Shown here piece by piece: positions 24,914 to 35,611 of a stretch of 64,000 nt of DNA. Numbering within the stretch: position 1 is the stretch's first letter; every line of letters starts with the position of its first letter. The notes below the pieces were generated by a model that saw nothing but the letters and a program-made list of their open reading frames with translations, was not told the DNA's origin and made no database searches. The stretch is from Paramecium pentaurelia (lineage: Eukaryota > Ciliophora > Oligohymenophorea > Peniculida > Parameciidae): contig CAJJDO010000157.1 of assembly GCA_905183005.1 (NCBI GenBank), forward strand, positions 94,169 through 158,168, written 5' to 3'. A program made the translations under genes and the position numbers.

Positions 24914-25260
24914 TTCTTCTACTTCATTTGCTAATCCTGAAAATGTAGCTTCCATTTCTTATTATTTTTCATTGAAATATTTCTCATCCTCTGATTCATC
25001 ATCTGCCAAATGCTTTCTCAACTCTTCAACGTGATCATTTAGACTCTATAATGTTTCACCTTTCTGAACCATCATCAATAACTCTCCATATAATCTACCA
25101 CCGAATTCACTTTATTTTGACTATTTCCTTGTAAACCAACACTCATTACATAAGTTTTAAACACTTCAATAAATGCACTATGATCTGCTGTCTGTAACAT
25201 CACATTACTGCTAGCTGTCACTAACATTATACATAACAATCCAAATCCAATTCTATTCAT
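24914..25260 (-). other. 5' part of a diverged trichocyst-matrix-like gene
   Basis: Contains the signal peptide and first helical part of the secreted coiled-coil gene. Unlike the two identical copies it has substitutions (for example V-N-S-V-V-D-Y-M-E-S-Y against V-N-S-V-E-D-Y-L-E-N-Y in the unspliced frame). The 3' part is missing at the N at 24913. Likely an allele or ohnolog joined in the scaffold. Confidence 0.7.
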
Positions 25261-25288
25261 ACCCGTTTTTTATATAATTAATAAAAAA

Positions 25289-26842
25289 TCATAAAAATTT
25301 ACAATCATCACCAACACATGGAATCATCTTTATAAACTTTAATCCATTCTTTTATTTATTTTCACTTATAATTCTATTCTTCTACTTAATTGAATTGTAA
25401 GTCATGACTTATTTAAATTGATCATATCTAATCAATCCTAAATTCAATTCTTAAAATATCCCCTCAATCTTCTCCTTACTAATTACTACTCCTTTTCTAC
25501 TCATTGCATTTCCATAATCATTCTTTGAAATATATTGTCTATGTTTAACATCATACCAAATGAATAGATTATCTAATCTATCTTGACTTAAATAAAATGG
25601 TTGATTCAGTAAGGCAGCCATAAAATCTGTATATGAAATATAAAACCCTTAATCATTTTTACTAAATTTTTCTATTGGTAATTACTTTAATAATATAGTC
25701 TTGCCTTATTATTCTAAGAATTCTTGAAATTCAATTTCTTTAATAGTTCCACTATTATCCCTATCCAATTCTTCAAATTTCAATTTTAAATGTTTCTATT
25801 ATAAATCTGTTAATTATGATAATAGAATTTTCAATGCTTCTTTCTTAAATTAAGTACTCTCACTATATTATCTAAGTAATTCAATTATTCTCTCAATTTC
25901 TAAACTATTTTCTTCACTTTACATTGTTGTCAACATCCTATATTAATTAGAATCACGTATCATCCATGTATGTTTAAGTGCTTATAAACATGTTATTCTC
26001 TTATTTGGATTAGGTTCTAATAATTTAGTAATTAAATCCTAACATTCATTTGATATATTTAATTTGAACTTGAGATTAGGTTTGTTTATTTATTATTCCA
26101 ATTAATGAATATTCTATCCACTAAATGGAGGCTCTCCAAATAATAGAACATACATAATGCAACCTAAAGACCATTCATCACATGTCTCAGAATACACTCC
26201 TTTTAACACTTCTGGAGCCACATAAATAGGAGTTCCAACTTTGGTTTAATGTCTGCATTTGGATCTCTATTGTTATGGCTTTTTTATAATTTGTTCGCGC
26301 TTACTCAATCCAAAGTCAATAATTCTGATATCAAATTCTCCATCAGCATTTGCTAACATCAAATTCTCAGGTTTTAAATCTCTATGAATTATTCCTCTTT
26401 CATGTAAATACCCCACAGCAGAAAATAATTATCTCATAATTATTTACGTCATTCTTTCACTTAATGGTCCATGATTTAAGATTTATTATAAGAGTTCTCC
26501 ACCTTTGCAGTACTCCATCACAAAGTAGAAATGATTTAAATCTTCATACTCCTCATACACTCTAATTATATTAGGATGATCTAATCTTGATAAAATCTCT
26601 AACTCTCTTTAAATCTACTCAACACTTATCCTCTATTTATCTATACATTTTATAGCATAACACTTTCCTTTGAATCCATTCTTATCCTAATCTATCTTAT
26701 AACCAATTTAAACTGTAGCAAAATTCCCACGACCAATAACTTATCCCAATTTGTAAAAATGACGAATGTCTAGCTAACTGAATTACCTAATTTCAGAATT
26801 CTTTTAGACCTTCTAACGAACATTCGAACTACACGAACCCAT
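25289..26842 (-). CDS. calcium-dependent protein kinase (CDPK), complete copy
   Basis: 517 residues without introns. N-terminus MGSCSSNV predicts dual acylation. Kinase domain about 29-290: G-R-G-N-F-A-T-V, Y-A-I-K-C-I, E-Y-C-K-G-G-E-L, H-R-D-L-K-P-E-N, D-F-G-L-S, V-A-P-E-V-L. The regulatory part has one canonical EF loop (D-R-D-N-S-G-T-I-K-E-I-E) and two loops that have lost their calcium ligands, so its calcium response may be weak or rely on one hand. An extra basic tail of some 40 residues follows the last hand. It lies upstream of the secreted coiled-coil gene on the same strand. Confidence 0.92.
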
Positions 26843-27634
26843 TTATTTGTATTAAAAAAATAATAAAAAGTTTATTCTCCACTGTGGAAAATGAAATCAT
26901 ATTGAAATTTATATTAATCATTAGATATATGCGATCGAAACTAATATTTCCATTAAAGTGTTATTTATACAAGATTCTTACATTCATCAAATTTTTATAT
27001 TTAAATATGAATTCTTTTGATTGCAAATTTAATATCCAATTATGTTTAATATATATAATTAATATTTCATCTCTTTAAATTTATTTTTAGAGTATTAAGT
27101 GTTTTTAAATCCTAAATTCTTGCTACATTTTTACTTTGTCTATATTAAGTATTCAATTTTAATTCAAATAAATTTATAATCAAACTTAATTAAGTACAAA
27201 ATTTTAATGATTCTCTTTGAAACATTAAAAAACATTGAATATATTATTTAATTAATAAATAACATTTAAAAAGAGATATACAAAATTACAATATTGAAAT
27301 CTAGTGAATATAAAAATACTTATATTTACTAAAAGATTTTGCTATTAATTAATTAAATTTGTATTCAATATTTCCTTATAAATTATTTTAAATATATAAT
27401 TAGATTCTATCTTATTTTTATAAGCATAATGATTTCTATAATTGCTATATATAATATATATTATAATTTATATATAATCTTTATGATATAATTAATATAT
27501 TCATTATTAAAATAAATAAAGAATTGATCTACACTTTAATATTATTATTTTGAATCATCCAGTATGAAAAATTTTCTATTTCTTATTAAAATATTATAAT
27601 TAGTAAATACTAATAATAAAATTTATAAATATAG
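26843..27634. other. intergenic region
   Basis: About 790 bp of AT-rich DNA between divergent genes. No recognisable element. Confidence 0.4.
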
Positions 27635-27814
27635 ATGGTTACTATATATATTTATTGTGATTAATTTTATTAAAACACAAATATTATTGTTCTTGTATAT
27701 GGATTAAGAATTGATTCGCAAGTGGTTGAATTAATAGAAAATTCAAAGAGTGATTTGTGCATAACAACATTTGATGAGGAATGTAATGATAGTCCTCCAG
27801 AAATTAGACCATGA
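27635..27814 (+). CDS. short upstream frame, possibly the 5' part of the next gene
   Basis: ATG to TGA, 59 residues; the second half (I-D-S-Q-V-V-E-L-I-E-N-S-K-S-D-L-C) looks coding. Its stop TGA overlaps the ATG of the next frame as ATGA (27811-27814). Either two tightly overlapping genes, or one gene whose frame is broken here by a one-base error or an intron I could not place. Confidence 0.35.
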
Positions 27815-28257
27815 TACCTGATATTGATAATAAGTATCAAATCAACATAGCTAAGTTGTCGAATGAAAAAAACAAAACAGTATTTAGTTATGCTGTCCAC
27901 AGAAATACAAAGATAGGAGAGACAATCTAAAATTATATTATTTAAGCTCAGAATAGGTTAAATCAAAAGAAAAGACAAATAAAACCGATACGATTCAGAA
28001 CCTAATAAACTACTAGAACTGATAGTAGTGTTGAACGTTCATACAATATATGTCCTTAACACTCTATTTATCTTAATAATCGTAAATCTGTTAGAACAAG
28101 TTCTGTCATTGGAGCAATTAAAACATAATAATCGAATTCCTAATTGAGTTTTTATAAGAAAAGCTCAATTCCTAAACTAATCACTAAAAGAAACACTTTA
28201 TTTTCTTAAACAAGACATTCTCAATAAAATGAATTTATTAAATATGAAAAAATATGA
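27811..28257 (+). CDS. basic hypothetical protein
   Basis: 148 residues from the ATG within ATGA to TGA. Rich in K, R, S, T and Q (for example Q-K-K-R-Q-I-K-P-I-R-F-R), with no hydrophobic segment: a soluble, probably disordered protein. No family recognised. Its last codons overlap the start of the PYROXD2-like gene on the same strand in another frame. May begin further upstream (see 27635-27814). Confidence 0.55.
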
Positions 28258-29943
28258 TGCTATTATTATAGGTGGTGGTCACAATGCACTTGTGGCAGCC
28301 TGCTATTTCAAATATAAAAATATCTTGCTTCTAGAAAGAAGACATATAACTGGTGGAGCAGCTTAAACAGAAGAAATCTATCCTGGTTTTAAATTCAGTC
28401 GATTCTCATACTTACTCTCATTGATGCGTCCATCAGTAATCAATGAATTGAATTTATATTAACATGGATTGAAACTATTTAGAAGACCTATCTCTAGTAT
28501 TACAGTCACCAAAAACAAAGGAGAATATCTGTTAATGAACTCAGATTCAACTTTTTGTAAATAGGAAATAGCTAAGTTCTCTAAAAGAGATAGTGAAGTC
28601 TATGATGAATACAACTAATTCTTATCAGAAATTATAGATTTATGGAGTTATTATTAAGATAAATATCCTTATGACACATCTGCTAAAGGTAATGGATATA
28701 ATATAAAGAAAAGTTTTGATGATCTTGGATTATTATTGAAAATTGGATAAGATTGATGGAAAAATAAAGATAAAGTATATATTTTAAATTTAATTAGATA
28801 TACGATTACATTTAATTTATGTCATAATCGTCAAGTTAATTTTTAAATAAATGGTTTGAATCTGACATTTTAAAAGGAACGCTTATAACTGATGGCATCA
28901 TAGGGGAAATGATATCTATTGATACTCCAGCTAGTGCATATATCTTATTGCATCATGTAATGGGTGAAATATTCCCAAATTCTAAGGGAGAATGGGCGTT
29001 TGTTGAAGGTGGAATGGGATCTATATCTAAAATACTTACTAAATTGAATGAATAGAAGGGAGTAGAGATCAAGACCAATATAGGAGTGGAATAAATACTA
29101 ACATCTAATAATTAGGTTACTGGAGTTAAATGTTCAGACAATAATATATATTATAGTGATACTATAATAAGCAGTGTAACTCCAAGAATCACCTTTGAGA
29201 AATTACTATCAAATGATTAATAAACAAAGAATCCTAAATATTTCAATGATGTTAAACATATGGAATATAATGGAGCTTGTACTAAATTTAATTTTGCTGT
29301 ATCTGAAATGCCTAAATTTAAATGTTTTGAAGGAACCAAATATGAAAACCCTGAATCTGTATTAATTGGTACAACACATTTAGGATGTGAAAGATTGGAT
29401 ACATTAAGATATGCATACTAAGATTGTATAAATGGAAAGTATTATTAATTAATAATTCATCTTATAGATCATTTAGTGATAATTTATTTGTGGATTTAGT
29501 TGTTCCTACTGTTCATGATAAGACAATAGCTCCATAAGGGTAACATATTGTATAATGTTTGGTTTAATATACTCCTTATAAGGCTAATTGGAATGAGTAA
29601 ATCAAATAATAGTTGAAGGAATAAGTTATTGATTACATTTCTCAATATGCTCCAAATTTCAAGTAATTATTATTGCCATTTTAATAGAAATTCTATACTC
29701 TATACTGATATGGTAACACCATAAGAAATTGAGTAACTCTTGAATATGACAGAAGGTAATATTTTTCATGGTGCTTTAACTTTGGATAAATTGTATGGAA
29801 ATCGACCAAGTAATGGATATAATAGTTATGGAACACCAATTAATGGATTATTTTTATGCGGTTCTGGAACTCATCCCGGTGGAGGTGTAATGGGGGCTCC
29901 AGGAAGGAATTGTGCATTGTATATTAACAATTATGTAAAATGA
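28229..29943 (+). CDS. PYROXD2-like FAD oxidoreductase (in-frame TGA)
   Basis: About 545 residues after introns of 23, 29 and 25 nt. The N-terminal dinucleotide-binding fold is clear (Y-D-A-I-I-I-G-G-G-H-N-A-L-V-A-A) followed by E-R-R-H-I-T-G-G-A-A-Q-T-E-E; the C-terminus has G-N-I-F-H-G-A-L and L-F-L-C-G-S-G-T-H-P-G-G-G-V-M-G-A-P-G-R-N. This matches PYROXD2/phytoene-dehydrogenase-like proteins; human PYROXD2 is mitochondrial. One TGA (28754-28756) lies in frame between G-Q-D and W-K-N-K-D-K and no intron removes it. Possible start codons are 28229 and 28244; both overlap the previous frame. Confidence 0.85.
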
Positions 29944-29961
29944 AATACATTTTGATTATCA

Positions 29962-30231
29962 TCAAATCAAAGTATTATAATTTAATTTATTTTTCATTTC
30001 CTTTTTTATTTGATCAATAAATTCATAGAATATTTCATCATTAATAGAATCAATTACGGATTCAACAACACCAAAATTTTTTATAAAATATTTAAATTTC
30101 TTTGTAGATTTAAATTCCTTGATATCATAATTATTGAATGTTCTTAACGATGGTCCTATATATCCAACAAATCTTCTTTGTCTTATTTAATTAATATCTT
30201 ACTAATATAATAGATATAATTCTATAAACAT
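29962..30231 (-). CDS. small hypothetical protein, 5' end uncertain
   Basis: An 89-codon frame from an internal ATG; protein-like sequence (G-Y-I-G-P-S-L-R-T-F-N-N-Y) with a charged C-terminal half. The frame remains open and coding-like upstream of this ATG for about 30 more codons before a TGA, so a 5' exon is probably missing. Converges tightly with the PYROXD2-like gene (18 bp). Confidence 0.5.
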
Positions 30232-30371
30232 TAAACCCACATGTTGCTATGAATGGATTATGGAATACTATTTAATTAATTGAACATAGTCAATGATAAT
30301 TCATTTATAGTGATCCAAGTAATTCAAATTTTCTAATCATATAATAAATTAAAATATTCCAAAATTCTATT

Positions 30372-32569
30372 ATGTATGAGGTTGCACTTCTTTTCAATGA
30401 AAAAATATCACCAGATTAAATTAAATCCATAAGCAAATTACTCAATGATTTAGGATTTGGATTAACTGTGATAATTCAAAACACATCAATAATCATGATG
30501 CTTTATTTAAGAAATGTAAAAAAAACAAGATAATTAATTAGAATGATCTACTTTTATAGACACTTTCAGATTTGCATATTGAATTACCTAAATATTCTAA
30601 GAAATCACATTAGAAATCAATATTAGTTTAAAATAGAAAGAAATTTGAAAAGTATCGCTTGTTTATTAGAATCCGAGAATTTTTAGATAAGAATATAAAA
30701 GAAATGGAATAGTATTCAAAATTCAAGTATGATTAGAAATAAAAATTTGAAAATACCAATAACGTAGTAGAGATTGATTCTTATCTTAGAGAAATTGCTA
30801 TATATTAAATTTTAGCTACTCTACAGAATAATAATTAAATTAATCCAGAAAATAGTGGAGAACAATTTTTATTTGTTGCATTAAAATAATAAGGAATTTT
30901 ATTAGATATTTGTCCAATGAGAACATTTAGACATAGCACATACAAAGAATTAAAGTAATGTTTATAAATGAATGTTAATGTTTTGGATTATTTAGTTGTG
31001 AGAATCAGATCTTAAATGGGTGAGTAAATAGCATTTTATTTTGGTTTTCTTCTTTATTTAATTAAGAATATGTTGATATTAGTTGTTTTTGGAATGATAA
31101 CTTATTCTTTGGATGAATATTTTGATTATGATGTTACAAAATCTCCATTTGAACCTTTGTATGCTGCTTTGACTGTATTATGGGCTGCATATTTTGTAAG
31201 TTAATGGAACTAGAAATAAAAGGAATATTAAGTGAGATGGAGAAGTCATGGTAAAAACTATGATTATATGTAATCTAAAATGGAATTGTCATTATTAAAA
31301 TGTTTAAAACATAAAAATCATTTTTCAATTTAAGAATCAACTAAGAAAATAGTATATTCAAATGAATTGGATCCTGTTACAGGATAAAAGATCTAAATAA
31401 AATAGAATATCTTCTCAATTTATTTAAATTCTATAATTAGAATTATTGGATATGTGATTGCATTAGTAATATTCCTTATTGCATCTTTAAATATGAGAGG
31501 ATATGTGGATTCAAAATAATAATTGTATATTGAATTCATTTAGATCCCTAATTGCAAGAATATTTATATATCTTATTTATTGGCCATTATTCATGTGGTT
31601 GTTGTAAATTATTTAAATAGTAAATATAAATAAGTGTCAATTACAACTTCATTATCTGAAGATCATAAGTGTTTATAAACATTTGAGAGATCACTTATCA
31701 TAAAAAGATTTACATTTGAAATATTCTCTGCTTTTTTTGATTTCTTTTATATAGGATTTGTTAATGATGATATCAATTAATTAAAACAAGAGATGATTCA
31801 AATGTTTATGGTTGATGAATTTAGAAGAATAATGACTGAAACTATATTACCTTCCATTTCTAAATTAAGATTAATTAAATATTAAAACTCTATAGTGAAA
31901 GGATTATCTGAATTACAATAAAATACTATTTGTTAAGAATTTTAAATGAATAATCATGAAATGTAATAAGTTTTATAAAGTTAATTGATCTCATGTTTTC
32001 TACCAAAGTATGAATCATTTGATGATTATTTGGAAATTATTCTAAATTTTGGATATGTTTGCTTTTTTACATCTGCTGTAAGAATGGCTGGTATTGTAGT
32101 AACAACATTTTTATTTATTGAATTCTTTTCAGATTATTATAAGATCTATCACCTTTATTAAAAGCCTTTTGCAATCAAATCTAATTCAATTGGTCCATGG
32201 ACTAAAGCTATGGATATAATATGTGTTATAAGTGTCTTTACAAATTTAATGTTATTTTCTGTAGCAAGTGATTAAATTGTCAAATTCTTTCCTAGTTTAT
32301 TTGAAGAAACTAACACCTAACCCTCAATAACCTAATCTTAATATGATGAAATAGAAGACAATGAAATTAAAATCATGGTATCATCCTGTGGTTTATTAAC
32401 TGCAAGACCACTTCCAAATAAATCATCCTAAGCCACTTTAGTTGTAATATTAATAGAACACATATTGTTAATTTTGATTTATTTCATTAAAAAAATCATA
32501 AGTCTTCGTTAAACATGGGTTGACATCTATTTGAAAAGATAAGAATACAAACGTACATTAAAAGAATGA
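30372..32569 (+). CDS. anoctamin (TMEM16) membrane protein
   Basis: 723 residues after a single 26-nt intron (30516-30541). A soluble N-terminal domain of about 215 residues is followed by at least eight hydrophobic segments. Family features: I-A-F-Y-F-G-F-L-L-Y-L-I at the first helix, A-L-W-A-type A-L-T-V-L-W-A-A-Y-F-V-S-Q-W-N, and the Y-E-S-F-D-D-Y-L-E-I-I-L-N-F-G-Y-V-C-F-F region corresponding to the conserved F-x-D-Y-x-E-h-x-x-Q-F-G-Y before the calcium-site helices. The conserved Q before F-G is N here. Anoctamins are calcium-activated anion channels or lipid scramblases; which one cannot be told. Confidence 0.88.
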
Positions 32570-32657
32570 TATTAAATTTATAATTAATATAAATTAATTG
32601 AATTTAAATTATATTCTATTATGATAATTTATTAATAATAATAATCATTAAATACTA

Positions 32658-33461
32658 ATGGGATCTGTAAGTTAATCTAATAGAGTTATAATTACTCACT
32701 AAGAAGTTTAACGCCAAATTTTTGGAATACATTAATAAAATTATGGTAATTAAATTATTCAGGATAATTTTGATAATTAATATAATTAGAATAATTAGTC
32801 TGATGAGGATATTTAGTTTTATTAAGATAATTAGGATAATGAAGATGAAGATGAAGAAGAATCTTAAGAAAATGATACATCTTTTAATAATTTGATAATA
32901 CAATTCAAACTAATAGATGAGTTCATATAATTACATCAATAAGAAGTATAAAGAAGAAAGTAAGAAGAACTACTTTGGAAATAATTTAAAATGATAGAAT
33001 AGCTAGTTTAAGCTCATTGTGATTATGTAAAATTGAATAACTTTTTGGAAGACCTTGAGAAGAGTTAAAAATAAAATAATAATAGTGATCAAATAGAATT
33101 AAATATCTCATTATTTTATTAAAAAAAGTATTCACAATCAATAGATTATCCATGCAAACATGCTAAATGTTAAACTGTAGCTACTATGAATTCTAAAGGA
33201 GAAGTTAATTGTAAAAAGGGTTGTCCTTCATTTACTATAAAAGATGCTCTATTTGATATTACTTACAATAAGGTATTTAATAAAATCGAAAACATTAATA
33301 TTGTTAATTGTGTATCCATTCAAACGAGCATAGAAATGGCTTAGATATTAAAAGATTCTATGGCTAGATCCTAAATGAATGAGACTGATAAAAATGAATT
33401 TTGCAAAAATTTTTCTTCCGTTTTATGTTTATAATTCATAAATCTCAAGAAAAAATAATGA
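32658..33461 (+). CDS. acidic/Q-rich protein with unrecognised Cys/His module, paralog 1
   Basis: 267 residues, no intron. MGSVSQSN is a good myristoylation site. After an N/Q-rich stretch and an acidic tract (E-D-E-D-E-E-E) comes a coiled coil and then a C-terminal module: P-C-K-H-A-K-C-Q-T-V, 15 residues later C-K-K-G-C-P-S-F, then F-D-x3-N-K-V-F and a helical end. The same module ends the next gene. The C-x-H-x2-C ... C-x3-C spacing suggests a zinc knuckle, but I do not recognise a named domain. Confidence 0.8.
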
Positions 33462-33608
33462 GCATTATAAAGACAATTAAAATAAATATAATATGAATAT
33501 AGTAGTAGATTATTTTTTAATTAATAATAAATAATATTCTATTTCATTATTATAATTTTTTAAATACATAATCCATTTTAAATCTAATAATTTTTAATTC
33601 TTCTAATT

Positions 33609-34158
33609 ATGTATTCGAATCCTTAATCATAAGTACATATAAAAACATAAAGATAGCTAAAATAGTCATAATAACATCCAAAATTTTAGATTGTTTATTA
33701 TGGAAAAAATTTAAATAAATAAAATGTTAATGAACAATTATCTGATTCCGATATTGATTTTGATTCAGAAGATAATCAATCAATTTATTAAATATTATCA
33801 GATAACGATTCTATGGAAATCGATTTAGATGATGACCTCCAAATAGAAATATGCGATTCATAAAAATCAATCGATAAATAAAATCAGTCTTCTAGACAAC
33901 AGAACTAGAATCATTAAGATATTCCTATATGTATAATGATATTAATAAAAAGAAAACAAATAACCTGATTTAGAATGTATTATAAAAGAATTAAGTAAAT
34001 TGGAGTCTTTACAAAAAGAAGTTTAGTTGAGTTTGGATAAATTAAACTTAAATCCTAATAGGCAATTAGATGATTTGATTTCCTCATCTTAATAAATAGG
34101 GTTGATGTTAATATAACTGTAGCAATAAGCCCAATAACTAAAACTATAATAATAAGAA

Positions 34159-34200
<42 letters not shown>

Positions 34201-34635
34201 TAATAATAATTATTATAATAATAATAATATTAAATTTATGAGACTCGCATGAATTAGATTAATAAAGATCGTATCTTGATCTTTAATAAAGTATTTCAAT
34301 AATAAGGGAATTCTTAGAATTAAAATAAGAATCCTTGCAAACACTTAAAATGTTAAAGTTTAGCTTATTTAGATCCTTATGGGATTGTAACTTGTTAATC
34401 TATGTGTTAATCATTTCATATAACTGAAACAATGTTCGATAATTTCAACCAAGTATTTTCACGTAGTGAATGTAATGGGTAATTTAATTTCTTGAGGAAT
34501 CCACTTTTGATGGCTAAATTAGTAAATGATTCTTTGGAAATGAGTAATAAGAATGAAAACTAAAAACAGTAGTTTAGTCTATAATTTTAACATGTGTTCG
34601 TTAAATTGTTGCAAACTAGAAAAGTAGGAACTTGA
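33609..34635 (+). CDS. polyQ protein with the same Cys/His module, paralog 2
   Basis: 334 residues after a 22-nt intron (33931-33952). N-terminal Q/S-rich part, acidic stretch (D-S-D-I-D-F-D-S-E-D), a coiled coil containing 11 consecutive glutamines all written TAA (about 34162-34194), then the module P-C-K-H-L-K-C-Q-S-L-A ... C-Q-S-M-C-Q-S-F ... M-F-D-N-F-N-Q-V-F. Same orientation and 147 bp from its paralog: a local tandem duplication whose N-terminal halves have diverged while the module is kept. Function unknown. Confidence 0.8.
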
Positions 34636-34714
34636 AAAAATAGAAATAATTTTGAGAAAAATAATTATTAATTGTTTTAATTGAAATTAATAATGAGTAT
34701 TATAAAAATAAAAA

Positions 34715-34927
34715 ATGTTAAAAAACGATTTTTTGATTGAAGGAATCACTATATTGATAGTAAGCATGATATTTTTGATTGTTGGTTTGTTTTGGAATCG
34801 TAGTAAAGGAGAGTTTGGAAGAATGGGAAAGAATGCAAGATAGAGATAAGAAAAATGTTAATTTTCTGATATATTGACAGATTCAGAATTCAACACTTTA
34901 TTAGATGAAACCAATTATATTGAATGA
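34715..34927 (+). CDS. small single-pass membrane protein
   Basis: 70 residues, no intron. A single strongly hydrophobic helix at residues 8-28 (I-T-I-L-I-V-S-M-I-F-L-I-V-G-L-F-W), then a basic stretch (R-Q-R-Q-E-K) and an acidic tail. Positive residues after the helix suggest N-out orientation. No family recognised. The stop lies 28 bp from the opposing peptidyl-tRNA hydrolase stop. Confidence 0.6.
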
Positions 34928-34955
34928 TGCATGACCTTATAATGATAGATGATCA

Positions 34956-35522
34956 TCAAAATTTAAAGAGTTATCGGGCAAGCATGATTCCTTATTTGAA
35001 TGCTTGTTATGATGGTTCATAATCTAATTTGCTCATCACATAATCACTAACAATTGCAGGATCTTTTGAATTAGGTCTTCCTATTCCAATTTTTAATCTA
35101 ATGAATTTATCATCCATATATTAAATAATGGATTTCAAACCATTATGTCCTTCTGCGCTTCCTCCTTATTTAATCTTACATCTTCCTGGTAAATTGTCTA
35201 AGTCATCATGAACAACAATTATATTGCTTGTTGCTATTTTAGCTTTATCTGCGAGCTTTTTTATTTGGTGGCCACTAGAATTCATAAATGAGAGAGGATT
35301 AAAAAGAATTATGTGTTGAAATGATCCAATTGACCCATTTGATCCATCATTCATTTTTATGGCAAACTCATTAGCAAGATGTTTAACGAACTATTGTCCT
35401 ACATTATGTCTAGTATTTTCATAAATTTTGCCAGGATTACCCAATCCAACAATTAAATGAGTCCCATTTGGTACCCTTTAGACACAGAAGGCATATCGAA
35501 TTTTTGGAAGGAGATATGGCAT
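34956..35522 (-). CDS. peptidyl-tRNA hydrolase (Pth1 family)
   Basis: 188 residues, intronless. Shows G-L-G-N-P-G-K-I-Y-E-N-T-R-H-N-V-G with the catalytic histidine (about residue 39), F-M-N-S-S-G, V-V-H-D-D-L-D and G-G-S-A-E-G-H-N-G-L-K-S; the family consensus is G-G-S-A-G-G-H-N-G, so a Gly to Glu change sits in this loop. It releases tRNA from drop-off peptidyl-tRNA. Bacterial-type enzyme, in eukaryotes often mitochondrial; the N-terminal 20 residues (basic, hydrophobic) could be a targeting peptide. Confidence 0.92.
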
Positions 35523-35611
35523 AAAAGAAATTAAAATTTCATTAATTAGTAGTTACTTATATATATACTATTACATATATATAATTGAAAAAAGAAATAA
35601 TAATTTAAATT

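Noticed and set aside
22011..26045. A three-copy tandem array of secretory and kinase genes
   Set aside because: Copy borders fall exactly on single N characters; overlapping contig ends explain it better.
34162..34194. TAA triplet run as a noncoding microsatellite
   Set aside because: It lies in frame within a conserved paralog and encodes glutamine in this code.
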